Assembly: GCA_963838735.1 (NCBI GenBank)
Contig: CAWISG010000005.1
Span: 1 to 61,950, forward strand
Reading direction: 5' to 3'
DNA: 61,950 bases
From: Parerythrobacter_A sp963838735
Lineage (GTDB): Bacteria; Pseudomonadota; Alphaproteobacteria; Sphingomonadales; Sphingomonadaceae
Shown one piece after another: positions 17,135-25,651 of the stretch. How positions within the stretch are numbered: the first letter of the stretch is position 1; the number at the start of each line of letters is the position of its first letter. Under the pieces are notes generated by a model. The model had not been told where the DNA came from. It saw only the letters and a program-made list of their open reading frames with translations, and did not search any database. A program made the position numbers and the translations under genes.

Positions 17135-18075
17135 AATGCGGCGTCCGCCCGTGTCAAAGAGACGAACACGTCCTCCAGATCGGCCTCGCGCGTGGTCACG
17201 TCTTCGATGACCAGCCCTTGCTGCTGAAGAATAGCGAGCACTTGTCCCGCCGTCAGCCGGTCCTTGTCATACGTTATTTCCACCCCGCGCTGTCCGCTCA
17301 GTTCGGCTTTCACGAATGCCTCGTGCGCGGGCGGCGCGGCAATGTCGGCATCGAGTGTCACAGCCACGATCTTCTCGCGCGCCATGTCGACCAGTTCGCG
17401 CGTCGGCTTGTTGGCGATCAGCTTACCGTGATTGATGATCGCGATGCGATCGCACAGCTCCTCCGCCTCTTCCAGGTAGTGCGTCGTCAGCACCACCGTC
17501 ACGCCGTCGGCGTTGAGCTTGCGGACCAGTTCCCACAATTGCGCGCGCAACTCCACGTCCACGCCCGCGGTCGGCTCGTCTAGCACCAGGATCGGCGGGG
17601 AATGGACCATCGCCTTGGCAATCAGCAGCCGCCGCTTCATCCCGCCTGACAGAGTCCGGGCATAGGCGTCGCGTTTATCGGCAAGGCGCACCGCCTCGAG
17701 TAGCTCCTCGCTGCGCCGCCCCGCCTTGGCAATACCGTAGAAGCCGCCCTGGTTTTCCAGCACCTCGAACGGCGTGAAGAACGGATCGAACACGATCTCC
17801 TGTGGCACGATGCCGATGCTGCGTTTTGCATTACGGCGCTGATCGTCGATATCGAAACCCCATATCTCGGCGGAGCCGCTGGACTTCGTCACCAGCCCGG
17901 CGAGAACGTTGATAAGCGTGGACTTGCCCGCGCCATTGGGACCGAGCAGGCCGAACACGCCGCCCTGCGGCACATCGAAACTCACACCATCCAGCGCCAG
18001 CTTCCCCGCTTCGCCCTTCACGCCGGCGTATCGTTTGACGAGATCGGAAATGCGGATGGCGGGGGGGTTGGTCAT
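17131..18075 (-). CDS. ABC-2 type transporter ATP-binding protein
   Basis: This 314-residue nucleotide-binding subunit has Walker A GPNGAGKST (about residue 43), signature LSGGMKR, Walker B ILVLDEP, and the H-loop TTHYLEEAEEL. A C-terminal extension of about 90 residues after the H-loop is typical of ABC-2 drug, polysaccharide or NodI-like exporters. No permease gene follows; the next gene is nadB, coupled by a GTGA overlap. The membrane partner may be elsewhere, so the substrate is unknown. Confidence 0.9.
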   Translation of the reverse strand: MTNPPAIRISDLVKRYAGVKGEAGKLALDGVSFDVPQGGVFGLLGPNGAGKSTLINVLAGLVTKSSGSAEIWGFDIDDQRRNAKRSIGIVPQEIVFDPFFTPFEVLENQGGFYGIAKAGRRSEELLEAVRLADKRDAYARTLSGGMKRRLLIAKAMVHSPPILVLDEPTAGVDVELRAQLWELVRKLNADGVTVVLTTHYLEEAEELCDRIAIINHGKLIANKPTRELVDMAREKIVAVTLDADIAAPPAHEAFVKAELSGQRGVEITYDKDRLTAGQVLAILQQQGLVIEDVTTREADLEDVFVSLTRADAAL

Positions 18076-18191
18076 TGCTTGAGCGTCTTAGGGTTTCGCA
18101 AAGGCTGGTGCCAAGCGATGATTATTGTGGTCGCGGCTGAACAAGCCAGCCGTTGTGCATCGCCATGGCACCCTGTATTGCCCACACCGGT

Positions 18192-18443
18192 ATGGATACT
18201 GTTACACCCCCGCCCGAAATCGTCCGCACCGCCGAACGCCGCGTTAGCTGCGACGGGGCAACCGATATCCGCACCGGCGCGGCGCTGGGCCACCCGCGCA
18301 TCTATCTTCAGATCGACGGGCACGGCTATGTCGATTGCGGCTATTGCGACCGGCGCTTCGTGCTGATCGGCGGGCCTGCGGACGGCGTCGCGCAGGAAGA
18401 ATTGCACGACATTACCGAAGGCGGCGATCCGGGCCACCGCTAG
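18192..18443 (+). CDS. CHCC zinc-finger domain protein
   Basis: This 83-residue protein matches the zf-CHCC family. It has a cysteine in RRVSCDG, then HPRIYLQID, GYVDCGYC and DRRF, giving one Cys, one His and a C-x-x-C pair for one zinc ion. Family members include mitochondrial NDUFS6 and alphaproteobacterial complex I accessory proteins, so a role in NADH dehydrogenase assembly or stability is likely by homology. ATG at 18192 is the best start; earlier in-frame ATGs give hydrophobic extra residues. The complex I operon is not in the window. Confidence 0.85.
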   Translation: MDTVTPPPEIVRTAERRVSCDGATDIRTGAALGHPRIYLQIDGHGYVDCGYCDRRFVLIGGPADGVAQEELHDITEGGDPGHR

Positions 18444-18484
18444 AACGGGCGACACGGGCAGGCGCATGGCCTATATCGCTACCC

Positions 18485-19927
18485 ATGACCGCATCTTCCT
18501 GCCCCGGCGATCCCCGCGCCCACCTGTTCCGCACCATCGATCCCGAAACCGCCCAGCGCGCCACCGCCGACCTGCTCGCGCGGTGCGACGATGGCGAACT
18601 CTATCTGCAACACATGGCGAGCGAGACATTCGGCTGGGATGACGGACGGCTGAAAACGGCGAATTATTCGCGGGACAGCGGCTTCGGCCTGCGCGGTGTG
18701 TCGGGCGAGATGACCGGTTTTGCCCACGCCAACGAAATCAGCGAGGCGGCAATCCGGCGTGCGGGCGAAACGCTGCACCTGCTCGATCCCGCCACCACCA
18801 GCCGCCCCGCTCCGCCCCGGCGCAGCAATCGGCACCTTTATACCGATGCCAGCCCGTTGGACGGTGTGGCTTTCGAAGACAAGGTGGCGCTGTTGCAGAA
18901 CATCGACGCCGTGGCGCGCGCAAAAGACCCGCGCGTTTCGCAGGTCAGCGCCAGTCTGGCAGGCAGTTGGAGCGTGGTGGAAATCATCCGTCCCGATGGC
19001 TTCACCGCAACCGACATCCGCCCGCTGGTCCGTCTCAACGTCTCGGTTGTCGCCGAAGCGAACGGACGGCGCGAACAGGGCAGCTACGGTTTCGGCGGGC
19101 GCTATCTGTACGACCGGCTGTTCGACATCGGCGGGAATGGCGCGGCATGGCGGCATGCAGTGGACGAGGCGGTACGGCAGGCGCTGGTCAATCTCGACAG
19201 CGTCGATGCCCCGGCGGGGGAAATGCCTGTATTGCTAGCGCCCGGTTGGCCCGGCATCATCCTGCACGAGGCGGTCGGCCACGGTCTGGAAGGCGATTTC
19301 AACCGCAAGGGCACCAGCGCGTTCAGCGGACGGATCGGTGAGCGGGTTGCGGCGCCCGGCGTTACCGTGGTCGATGACGGATCGCTTGCCGACCGGCGCG
19401 GCTCGCTCAGCATCGACGATGAAGGCACGCCGACAGGCGAGACGGTGCTGATCGAGGACGGTATCCTCAAAGGCTATATGCAGGACCGGCTCAATGCGCG
19501 GCTGATGGGCGTCGCGCCGACGGGCAACGGGCGGCGGCAAAGCTATCAGCATGCGCCCATGCCGCGCATGACCAACACCTTCATGCGCGACGGCACAGCG
19601 GACCCGGACGAAATGCTGGCGGGTATGAAAAAGGGTATCTTCGCCGCCGGGTTCGGCGGCGGGCAAGTGGACATTGTATCGGGCCGCTTCACCTTCTCCT
19701 GCACTGAAGCCTATCTCGTCGAGGACGGAAAACTGGGCGCCCCAATCAAGGGTGCCACGCTGATCGGTGACGGGCCGAGCGTGCTCACCCGCGTGGATGC
19801 CATCGGCAACGACATGGCGCTGGACCAAGGCATCGGCGTCTGCGGCAAGGGCGGGCAAAGCGTGCCCGCAGGTGTGGGCCAGCCGACGCTGCTGATCGGC
19901 GGACTGACGGTGGGCGGCACCGCCTGA
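18485..19927 (+). CDS. tldD: TldD/PmbA family metalloprotease
   Basis: This 480-residue protein carries the metalloprotease signature HEAVGHGLEGD (H-E-x-x-x-H) near residue 260. It also has the downstream GGG-rich and FTFSCTEAYLVEDGKLGAPIKG region (written in parts: FTFSCTEAYL, GKLGAPIKG) that supplies the third metal ligand. TldD pairs with TldE/PmbA to process microcin B17 precursor and degrade CcdA; its other substrates are poorly known. The ATG at 18485 follows a weak site; an upstream frame is shadow. The partner tldE gene is not seen here. Confidence 0.93.
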   Translation: MTASSCPGDPRAHLFRTIDPETAQRATADLLARCDDGELYLQHMASETFGWDDGRLKTANYSRDSGFGLRGVSGEMTGFAHANEISEAAIRRAGETLHLLDPATTSRPAPPRRSNRHLYTDASPLDGVAFEDKVALLQNIDAVARAKDPRVSQVSASLAGSWSVVEIIRPDGFTATDIRPLVRLNVSVVAEANGRREQGSYGFGGRYLYDRLFDIGGNGAAWRHAVDEAVRQALVNLDSVDAPAGEMPVLLAPGWPGIILHEAVGHGLEGDFNRKGTSAFSGRIGERVAAPGVTVVDDGSLADRRGSLSIDDEGTPTGETVLIEDGILKGYMQDRLNARLMGVAPTGNGRRQSYQHAPMPRMTNTFMRDGTADPDEMLAGMKKGIFAAGFGGGQVDIVSGRFTFSCTEAYLVEDGKLGAPIKGATLIGDGPSVLTRVDAIGNDMALDQGIGVCGKGGQSVPAGVGQPTLLIGGLTVGGTA

Positions 19928-20182
19928 ATGCGCGGCATGGCCCGGCGCGGTTCGCACAATTTACCCGTTTGCCGGTTCTTGCTGCCGTATTGGTCCGCGA
20001 CTTGACGCCTGACGTCATGCGCGAAGCTGGCGGATCGATCTATCTGGGTATCAGGTTCGACTGGGCCTTCATCGTCTGCTGGACGATCCTGTTCGGCAGG
20101 CCGTGCCGAACGCACTCAGGAACAGTTCATTTTACCCGTCGTAGAAATTAAACTGATCGATGCTTTGACCAAGAGACCACTT

Positions 20183-20581
20183 ATGAAATTCCTTCTTCCC
20201 GTCCTCGCCGCCGTCGCTCTTGCCGCACCCGCAATGGCGCAGGACGAACCCGGTACGCCGACCGAAGGAGAGCTTGAACTCGCCAAGCTGATCGAGGGGC
20301 GCGAAGCGGGCGAACCGCAGCGTTGCGTCTTCAACCTGCGCACGGCGAACCTCCGCGTGATCGACGGCACGGCGCTGGTTTATGAACGCGGCAGCCAGCT
20401 TTACGTCAATATTCCGCGCAATGCGCGCAGCATCGACGATAGCGATATCATCGTCACGCGCCCGCAAGGCAACCGCCTGTGCCGGACCGACCTCGTCACG
20501 ACGCGCGACCGGTTCAACAATTTTTACACCGGAAACATCTTCCTGGAAGATTTCGTGCCGTACCGCCGCGTCGACGATTGA
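20183..20581 (+). CDS. Small exported protein of unknown function
   Basis: This 132-residue protein has a clean signal peptide MKFLLPVLAAVALAAPAMAQ (cleaved after AMA-Q), so the mature form is periplasmic, about 112 residues. Two cysteines (CVFNLR and LCRTD, about 45 residues apart) may form a disulphide. It has no recognised domain. A TTG start 18 bases earlier is possible, but the ATG gives the standard signal peptide. The next gene begins four bases after its stop. Confidence 0.65.
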   Translation: MKFLLPVLAAVALAAPAMAQDEPGTPTEGELELAKLIEGREAGEPQRCVFNLRTANLRVIDGTALVYERGSQLYVNIPRNARSIDDSDIIVTRPQGNRLCRTDLVTTRDRFNNFYTGNIFLEDFVPYRRVDD

Positions 20582-20585
20582 TACG

Positions 20586-21140
20586 ATGGCAGCCGCCCGT
20601 CAGCCATGGGCGGCGGAAGTACTGCGTGTCTGGTTCGGCATTCTGCGCCCCGCTGACTGGTTCAGTCCCCGTGAAGCTGTTGACTGGATGCTGGAACGCC
20701 GCTTTCGCCCCGATCTGGAGCGATTGGCAAATCGGCCTGCCGCGACCTTGCTGAAAGGCCCCGATACCGCGCGCGCGGCAATCCTGCTGTTCGACCAGAT
20801 GTCGCGTAATATCTTCCGCGATACACCCCGCGCTTTTGCAACCGACACGCTGGCAATTGCTGTCGCTCGCGGCATGATCCGGCGCGGATGGCACAAGGGG
20901 CTTAGCGATGACGCAAAACAGTTCGTCGGGATGCCGTTCATGCATAGCGAGCGCATTGCCGACCAGAGGCTCGGCCTCGCTTTTTTCGCCAGTGAAGGCC
21001 TTTACAATACGCTACGCTTCGCACGCAGCCATCACGTCATGATCGCGCGGTTCGGGCGGTTTCCGCATCGTAACACGACAATTGGTCGCACCACGACTGC
21101 TGCGGAGCAACGCGCTATCGATGCCGGGTTCGCCTGGTAG
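20586..21140 (+). CDS. DUF924 family protein
   Basis: This 184-residue protein shows the DUF924 pattern: VLRVWFG near the start, then WMLERRFRPDLE, ILLFDQMSRNIFRDTPRAF, QFVGMPFMHSE and IARFGRFPHRN, ending in the GRTTTAAEQ block. The family is alpha-helical with conserved HSE and GRFPHRN motifs; its biochemical role is unknown. It lies four bases after the exported-protein gene, so the two are probably cotranscribed. Confidence 0.88.
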   Translation: MAAARQPWAAEVLRVWFGILRPADWFSPREAVDWMLERRFRPDLERLANRPAATLLKGPDTARAAILLFDQMSRNIFRDTPRAFATDTLAIAVARGMIRRGWHKGLSDDAKQFVGMPFMHSERIADQRLGLAFFASEGLYNTLRFARSHHVMIARFGRFPHRNTTIGRTTTAAEQRAIDAGFAW

Positions 21141-21151
21141 CCGATGCGGTT

Positions 21152-22123
21152 CTACCGGCGCAGCGCGTCCATCCGGTCGATGATCGCGTCGGCCTCCGCC
21201 ATGATGCGATCCACCAGTTCCTGGCAAGTCGGCACATCGTTGATGAGCCCGGCTACCATGCCGCAGCTCCACGCGCCGGCATCCATCGTGCCTTCGGTCA
21301 TGATCTTGGGATAGACGCCCGCGACTTCGGGCAGGATGTCCTGGATGGTCAGGTCATCGCCCAGATCGCGTTCCTTTTCGAGCAGGCGTTCCACCGCCTC
21401 GTTGTTCAGCACCCGCTCGGTATTGCGCAAGGGGCGCATGACCAGCCGCGTGTCCAGCTCGCTTGCAGCGACAATGGCGTCCTTCACGTTCTGGTGCACG
21501 GGCGCTTCCTGCGTGGCGAGGAAGCGGGTGCCCATGTTCATGCCCTGTGCGCCCATCGCCAGGCTGGCGACGAGGCTGCGCCCGTCGGCCATGCCACCAC
21601 TGGACACGAAGGGTATGTCCAGCTCGTCCGCCGCGCGCGGCAGCAGGATGAAATTGGGCACGTCGTCTTCGCCCGGATGGCCGCCGCATTCGAACCCGTC
21701 CACGCTGACCGCATCGCAGCCGATGGACTGGGCCTTCAGCGCATGGCGCACGCTGGTGCATTTGTGGATGACCTTGATACCCGCGTCTTTCAGCGCGGGC
21801 AGCACCTGCTCCGGATTGCGCCCGGCGGTCTCCACCGCCTTTATGCCACCGTCGATGATGACCTTGACGAGGCCGGGATAGTCGGGCGGCGTCATGCTCG
21901 GGAGGAAAGTCAGGTTCACGCCGAACGGCTTGGCCGTCATCTCGCGGCACTTGGCGATTTCCGCCTCCAGCTTTTCGGGCGTGCCGAGCGTTAGCGCGGT
22001 AATGATTCCCAGTCCGCCCGCATTGCTGACCGCCGCCGCCATCGGCGCGAAGCCCACATAATGCATCCCGCCCTGAATGATGGGATGCTGGATGCCGAAC
22101 ATTTCGGTTATGGCGGTTTTCAT
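21152..22123 (-). CDS. Nitronate monooxygenase (2-nitropropane dioxygenase family)
   Basis: This 323-residue FMN-dependent TIM-barrel protein has the N-terminal QGGMHYVG block, the GGLGIITA loop, the phosphate-binding HPGEDD region (preceded by GFECGG), and PFVSSGGMADGRSL with FMN-binding glycines. Such enzymes oxidise alkyl nitronates, and some are FabK-type enoyl reductases; the exact substrate is not determinable. AAGGA lies nine bases before the ATG. The start overlaps the restored nth stop by four bases. Confidence 0.88.
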   Translation of the reverse strand: MKTAITEMFGIQHPIIQGGMHYVGFAPMAAAVSNAGGLGIITALTLGTPEKLEAEIAKCREMTAKPFGVNLTFLPSMTPPDYPGLVKVIIDGGIKAVETAGRNPEQVLPALKDAGIKVIHKCTSVRHALKAQSIGCDAVSVDGFECGGHPGEDDVPNFILLPRAADELDIPFVSSGGMADGRSLVASLAMGAQGMNMGTRFLATQEAPVHQNVKDAIVAASELDTRLVMRPLRNTERVLNNEAVERLLEKERDLGDDLTIQDILPEVAGVYPKIMTEGTMDAGAWSCGMVAGLINDVPTCQELVDRIMAEADAIIDRMDALRR

Positions 22124-22787
22124 GGGGCGGTGTCCTTCTGTTTCGCGTTCCGCAGTACCATTCGCACAGATCGCTGACCGGGCAAACATCGCACTTCGGG
22201 CTACGGCTTTTGCATACGCGCTTGCCGAACTGGATCAGCCAGAAGTGGCCGTCGTGCATGGCCCATTGCGGGGTGCGGTCTTCGAGTTGCTGGGCAGTTT
22301 TGTCAGCGGTTTTCGCGTCGGTCAGGCCGATGCGGTTGCAGACGCGGTGCACATGGGTATCGACCGCAATGACGTCTTGCCCAAAGGTGAAGCTCAACAC
22401 GATATCGGCGCATTTGCGGCCTATTCCGGGTAGCGAAAGCAACCCTTCGCGCGTGTCCGGTACCACGCCGGCATGATCGCCCAGCAGCACCTCGCAGAAC
22501 TTGCGGATGTTGCGGGTTTTCATGTTGTAGAGGCCGCATGGCTTGATCGCGGCGGCGATGTCGCGGTCGTCCAGTTCCAGCATGGCCTCTGGCGTGGTGG
22601 CCAGCGCAAACAGCTGCCGCGCGGCTTTGGCAGTGTTCCGGTCCAGTGATTGTGCGCTCAACATACAGGAAATGCAGCTGCGAAAAGCGTTTGGCTGCCC
22701 CTTCGGTCCCTTGGCACCGCGCGTACGCCCCGGCATCGCATCGGCTAGGCGGCGATAGACTTCCTCGATCTGCGATTGGTCAAGCAT
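22120..22787 (-). CDS. nth: Endonuclease III, apparent frameshift at the 3' end
   Basis: Nth is a base-excision repair glycosylase/AP lyase that removes oxidised pyrimidines. Diagnostic features are the HhH motif LPGIGRKCAD with the catalytic Lys, the Asp in AVDTHVHRV, and a [4Fe-4S] loop with Cys spacing 6-2-5 (CKSRSPKCDVCPVSDLC). After that loop the written frame stays open to 21354, in a meaningless arginine-rich stretch overlapping the neighbour. Adding one G in the GG run near 22160 gives a natural ending of about 12 residues and a TGA that overlaps the next ATG (ATGA), with total length 222 residues, close to E. coli Nth (211). The boundary given uses that correction. Confidence 0.85.
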
Positions 22788-22793
22788 GGCCTC

Positions 22794-23513
22794 TTAGCGG
22801 TCGGCCACGTTGCGGGTTCCGGTTTCGCAAAGCGACAGGGCGGCGCAATCGTCGCATTGCGGAGCCGACGGGCGACACCAGGTCTGGCCAAGCTTCTTCA
22901 TCAGCAAATGGTGCTCGTCGAAATCGGCGCCCGACCAGTCGTCCGGTATGGCAGGCATGATCGCATCGAAGGCGCGCCCCGTAGCGGCCTTCGCCGGGAC
23001 CAGCCCCATGCGTTGCAAGATGCGCGTATGGTGCCCGTCCAGCACGATGACGCGGCGGTCCAGCGTGGAGGCATTCATCACGCCCGCCGCAACCTTGCGC
23101 CCGATGCCCGGCAATTGCTCTAGCCAGTCCATCGCCGCGGTAGTGTCCATCGTTTCCAGATGCGACAGATCAACCGACCCGCGCCGTTCGATCAGTTCGG
23201 TGAGGCTGGCCTTCAACCGCTCGGCCGCGACGGCAGGATAGGTCTGCGTCGCCAACTCCGATTGCAATTCATCGAGCGGCGCAGCGGCCACCGCCTCCCA
23301 CGACCCGTAACGGTTCAGCACACGGTCCGTTGCCGCATTCGAAACCGGCGACTTCGTCCGCGCCCCGATAACCCCCTGCACCAGCACCCATTCCGGCGCC
23401 CGCCATGCCGCCCCCGCCCGCTCAATCCGCCCGAACCGCTGGATGAGAAGCGCCTGCAACAGGCGCAGCGTCTCGGTACGCGGGTCTGGATGGAAGGTAA
23501 GCTGCCGGCTCAG
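22794..23513 (-). CDS. HhH-GPD base-excision DNA glycosylase with iron-sulphur cluster (Nth-like)
   Basis: This second glycosylase has the HhH block LPGIGRKVAAGVMNAS, an Asp in VIVLDGHHTR at the catalytic position, and a C-terminal cluster with Cys spacing 6-2-5 (CRPSAPQCDDCAALSLC), the same as endonuclease III. Start choice is uncertain. There is no ATG/GTG near the expected N terminus (QLTFHPDP...). A CTG at 23511-23513 overlaps the TGA of the small upstream gene as CTGA and would give 239 residues; a TTG at 23459 is the first canonical alternative and loses part of the conserved N terminus. It is six bases upstream of nth, so two glycosylases sit in tandem. Confidence 0.75.
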   Translation of the reverse strand: MSRQLTFHPDPRTETLRLLQALLIQRFGRIERAGAAWRAPEWVLVQGVIGARTKSPVSNAATDRVLNRYGSWEAVAAAPLDELQSELATQTYPAVAAERLKASLTELIERRGSVDLSHLETMDTTAAMDWLEQLPGIGRKVAAGVMNASTLDRRVIVLDGHHTRILQRMGLVPAKAATGRAFDAIMPAIPDDWSGADFDEHHLLMKKLGQTWCRPSAPQCDDCAALSLCETGTRNVADR

Positions 23514-23692
23514 GTCACGGTACCGAAATGTCTTCGGAAATACGCATTCCGCACGTCCTTCGTCATACCAGCCGTTGCATCGACGAACCGATTGCGGTCG
23601 GCACGGGTTCGGAACACCCAGACACAGACACTGTGCGTGCTGTGATAGATCGCCTTTAATTCGTCGTCGATCGCGGAGAGTTCCGGTGGCAT
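23510..23692 (-). CDS. Small protein of unknown function
   Basis: A 60-residue frame starts at the ATG at 23692 with the sequence MPPELSAIDDELKAI and ends HFGTVT. The mix of charged and hydrophobic residues and lack of arginine-rich shadow bias support a real gene. There is no known domain. A longer version starting at 23737 adds 15 residues but would overlap the guaA stop by ten bases. Its stop codon overlaps the possible CTG start of the glycosylase. Confidence 0.5.
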   Translation of the reverse strand: MPPELSAIDDELKAIYHSTHSVCVWVFRTRADRNRFVDATAGMTKDVRNAYFRRHFGTVT

Positions 23693-23727
23693 ATTGACCG
23701 GAACGCAAAGCGATATGGGTGGTTCGA

Positions 23728-25290
23728 TCACTCCCACTCGATCGTGCCCGGCGGCTTCGATGTATAGTCGTACACCACCCGGTTGATGCCTTTAACCTCG
23801 TTCACGATGCGCGTGGCGGTATTGCTCAGGAACTCGGCGTCGAAGGGATAGACGTCCGCCGTCATGCCATCGGTGCTGGTCACGGCGCGCAGGGCACAGA
23901 CATTGTCGTAGGTGCGCCCATCGCCCATCACGCCGACTGTCTTGACCGGCAACAGCACGGCGAAGGCCTGCCAGATCGCGTCATAAAGGCCGGCGTTTCT
24001 GATTTCCTCCAGGTATATTGCATCGGCTTTGCGCAGCACGTCGCAGCGGTCCTTGGTGACTTCGCCGGGAATGCGGATGGCCAGGCCAGGGCCGGGGAAC
24101 GGGTGGCGACCGACAAAGGCGTCGGGCAGTCCCAGCTCGCGGCCCAAATCGCGCACCTCGTCCTTGAACAGCTCGCGCAACGGCTCGACCAGCTCCATAT
24201 TCATGCGTTCGGGCAGGCCGCCGACATTATGATGGCTCTTGATCGTCACGCTTGGCCCGCCGGTAAAACTGATGCTTTCGATAACATCGGGATAAAGCGT
24301 GCCTTGCGCCAGGAAGTCTGCACCACCGATCTTCCGTGCCTCTTCCTCGAACAGGTCGATGAAGGCCCCGCCGATGAACTTGCGCTTGGCTTCCGGGTCG
24401 GTTTCACCCGCCAGCCCGGCCATGAACTTGTCTTCCGCATCGACGTGGACCAGCGGGATGTTGTAATGATCGCGGAACAGGGTGACGACCTGCTCGGCCT
24501 CGTTCATCCGCATCAGGCCGTGATCGACGAAGACGCAGGTGAGCTGGTCGCCAATGGCTTCATGGATCAGCACGGCGGCAACAGCGCTGTCCACCCCGCC
24601 CGACAGACCGCAGATGACCTTTCCGTCCCCCACCTGCGCGCGGATCTCAGCGATCTTGGCAGCGCGAAACTCGGCCATGCTCCAGTCCCCCGCCAGCCCG
24701 CAGACATGGCGCGCAAAATTGCCGAGCAGCTTTGCGCCATCGGGTGTGTGAACCACTTCAGGATGGAACTGGATGCCGTACATCCGGCGTTCCTCGTTGG
24801 CGGTGACCGCGAAGGGTGCGCCCGAGGAGCTGGCGACCGATGTGAAACCGGGCGCGAGCGTATCCACCTTGTCGCCGTGACTCATCCACACCTGATGGCG
24901 TTCGCCGGTCTGCCACATGCCATCGAACAGCGCGCAGTCTTCCTGTATCTCGACAAAGGCACGACCGAATTCGCCCATATCATGACTCAGCACCGAACCG
25001 CCCAGCTGCTTGGCCATGACCTGCTGGCCATAGCAGACGCCAAGGATCGGCACGCCCGCGTCATAGAACGCCATCGGTGCCAGCGGCGGCTCGTCATCGT
25101 TCACGCTGGCCGGACCGCCTGACAGGATGATTCCCTTGGGCGAAAGCCGGTCGAAGGCTTCCTGCGCGGAAGTATAGGGTGCGATCTCGGAATAAACGCC
25201 CGCCTCGCGCACGCGGCGCGCGATGAGCTGCGTCACCTGGCTGCCGAAATCGACGATGAGAATGGAGTCGGGAAGGTCGGATGTCTGCAT
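23728..25290 (-). CDS. guaA: GMP synthase (glutamine-hydrolysing)
   Basis: GuaA aminates XMP to GMP using glutamine and ATP. The 520-residue protein has the class I amidotransferase nucleophile block GVCYGQQ (Cys near residue 87), the His/Glu pair in GIQFHPEVVHTPDG, the ATP-pyrophosphatase loop LSGGVDSAV (about 234), and the C-terminal dimerisation region ending TSKPPGTIEWE. Length and order are normal. It is followed after 35 bases by the small protein and glycosylase genes. Confidence 0.97.
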   Translation of the reverse strand: MQTSDLPDSILIVDFGSQVTQLIARRVREAGVYSEIAPYTSAQEAFDRLSPKGIILSGGPASVNDDEPPLAPMAFYDAGVPILGVCYGQQVMAKQLGGSVLSHDMGEFGRAFVEIQEDCALFDGMWQTGERHQVWMSHGDKVDTLAPGFTSVASSSGAPFAVTANEERRMYGIQFHPEVVHTPDGAKLLGNFARHVCGLAGDWSMAEFRAAKIAEIRAQVGDGKVICGLSGGVDSAVAAVLIHEAIGDQLTCVFVDHGLMRMNEAEQVVTLFRDHYNIPLVHVDAEDKFMAGLAGETDPEAKRKFIGGAFIDLFEEEARKIGGADFLAQGTLYPDVIESISFTGGPSVTIKSHHNVGGLPERMNMELVEPLRELFKDEVRDLGRELGLPDAFVGRHPFPGPGLAIRIPGEVTKDRCDVLRKADAIYLEEIRNAGLYDAIWQAFAVLLPVKTVGVMGDGRTYDNVCALRAVTSTDGMTADVYPFDAEFLSNTATRIVNEVKGINRVVYDYTSKPPGTIEWE

Positions 25291-25651
25291 CCGCGTCGGT
25301 TACGGTGCCGGTGTAGCGGTGACAAGAAGCTGACACCGGCCAATCACCGCAGAACCGCCTTGCGTTTTTATCACGCGACGTCAGGATTTTCGCATTTGAG
25401 AAACACAGGGTGCAACATTATCTGTAACGCATAGCCGGTTGCGAACTTTCCCTCCCGTTCCGACCGTGCAACGGGCAATGCGCGCTGCGATGCAGACGGA
25501 TTGTCCGGTGATTGTGAAGCGGCAGCGCCCTTGCGGCGCGCCCGACACAAGACACGATGAAGCGCGGCTGTCCAGCCAGCTCTCCCCCCTCCAAGCGGCG
25601 GATGGTCGCGCTTCTATCGTTTCACATGAAACCCAACTCGTCAGCCCCGCA
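25291..25651. other. Intergenic region, no gene or RNA recognised
   Basis: This 361-base stretch upstream of guaA and downstream of the TPR lipoprotein gene has no convincing coding frame, no riboswitch-like conserved core that I can identify, and no strong T-tailed hairpin. It presumably holds the guaA promoter. Confidence 0.45.

Noticed and set aside
21354..22787. A fused 477-residue endonuclease III variant
   Set aside because: The extra 250 residues are frame-shadow sequence of the neighbouring flavoprotein; a one-base fix explains it better.
25291..25651. A riboswitch upstream of guaA
   Set aside because: No conserved purine-type core or paired stems could be recognised by eye.
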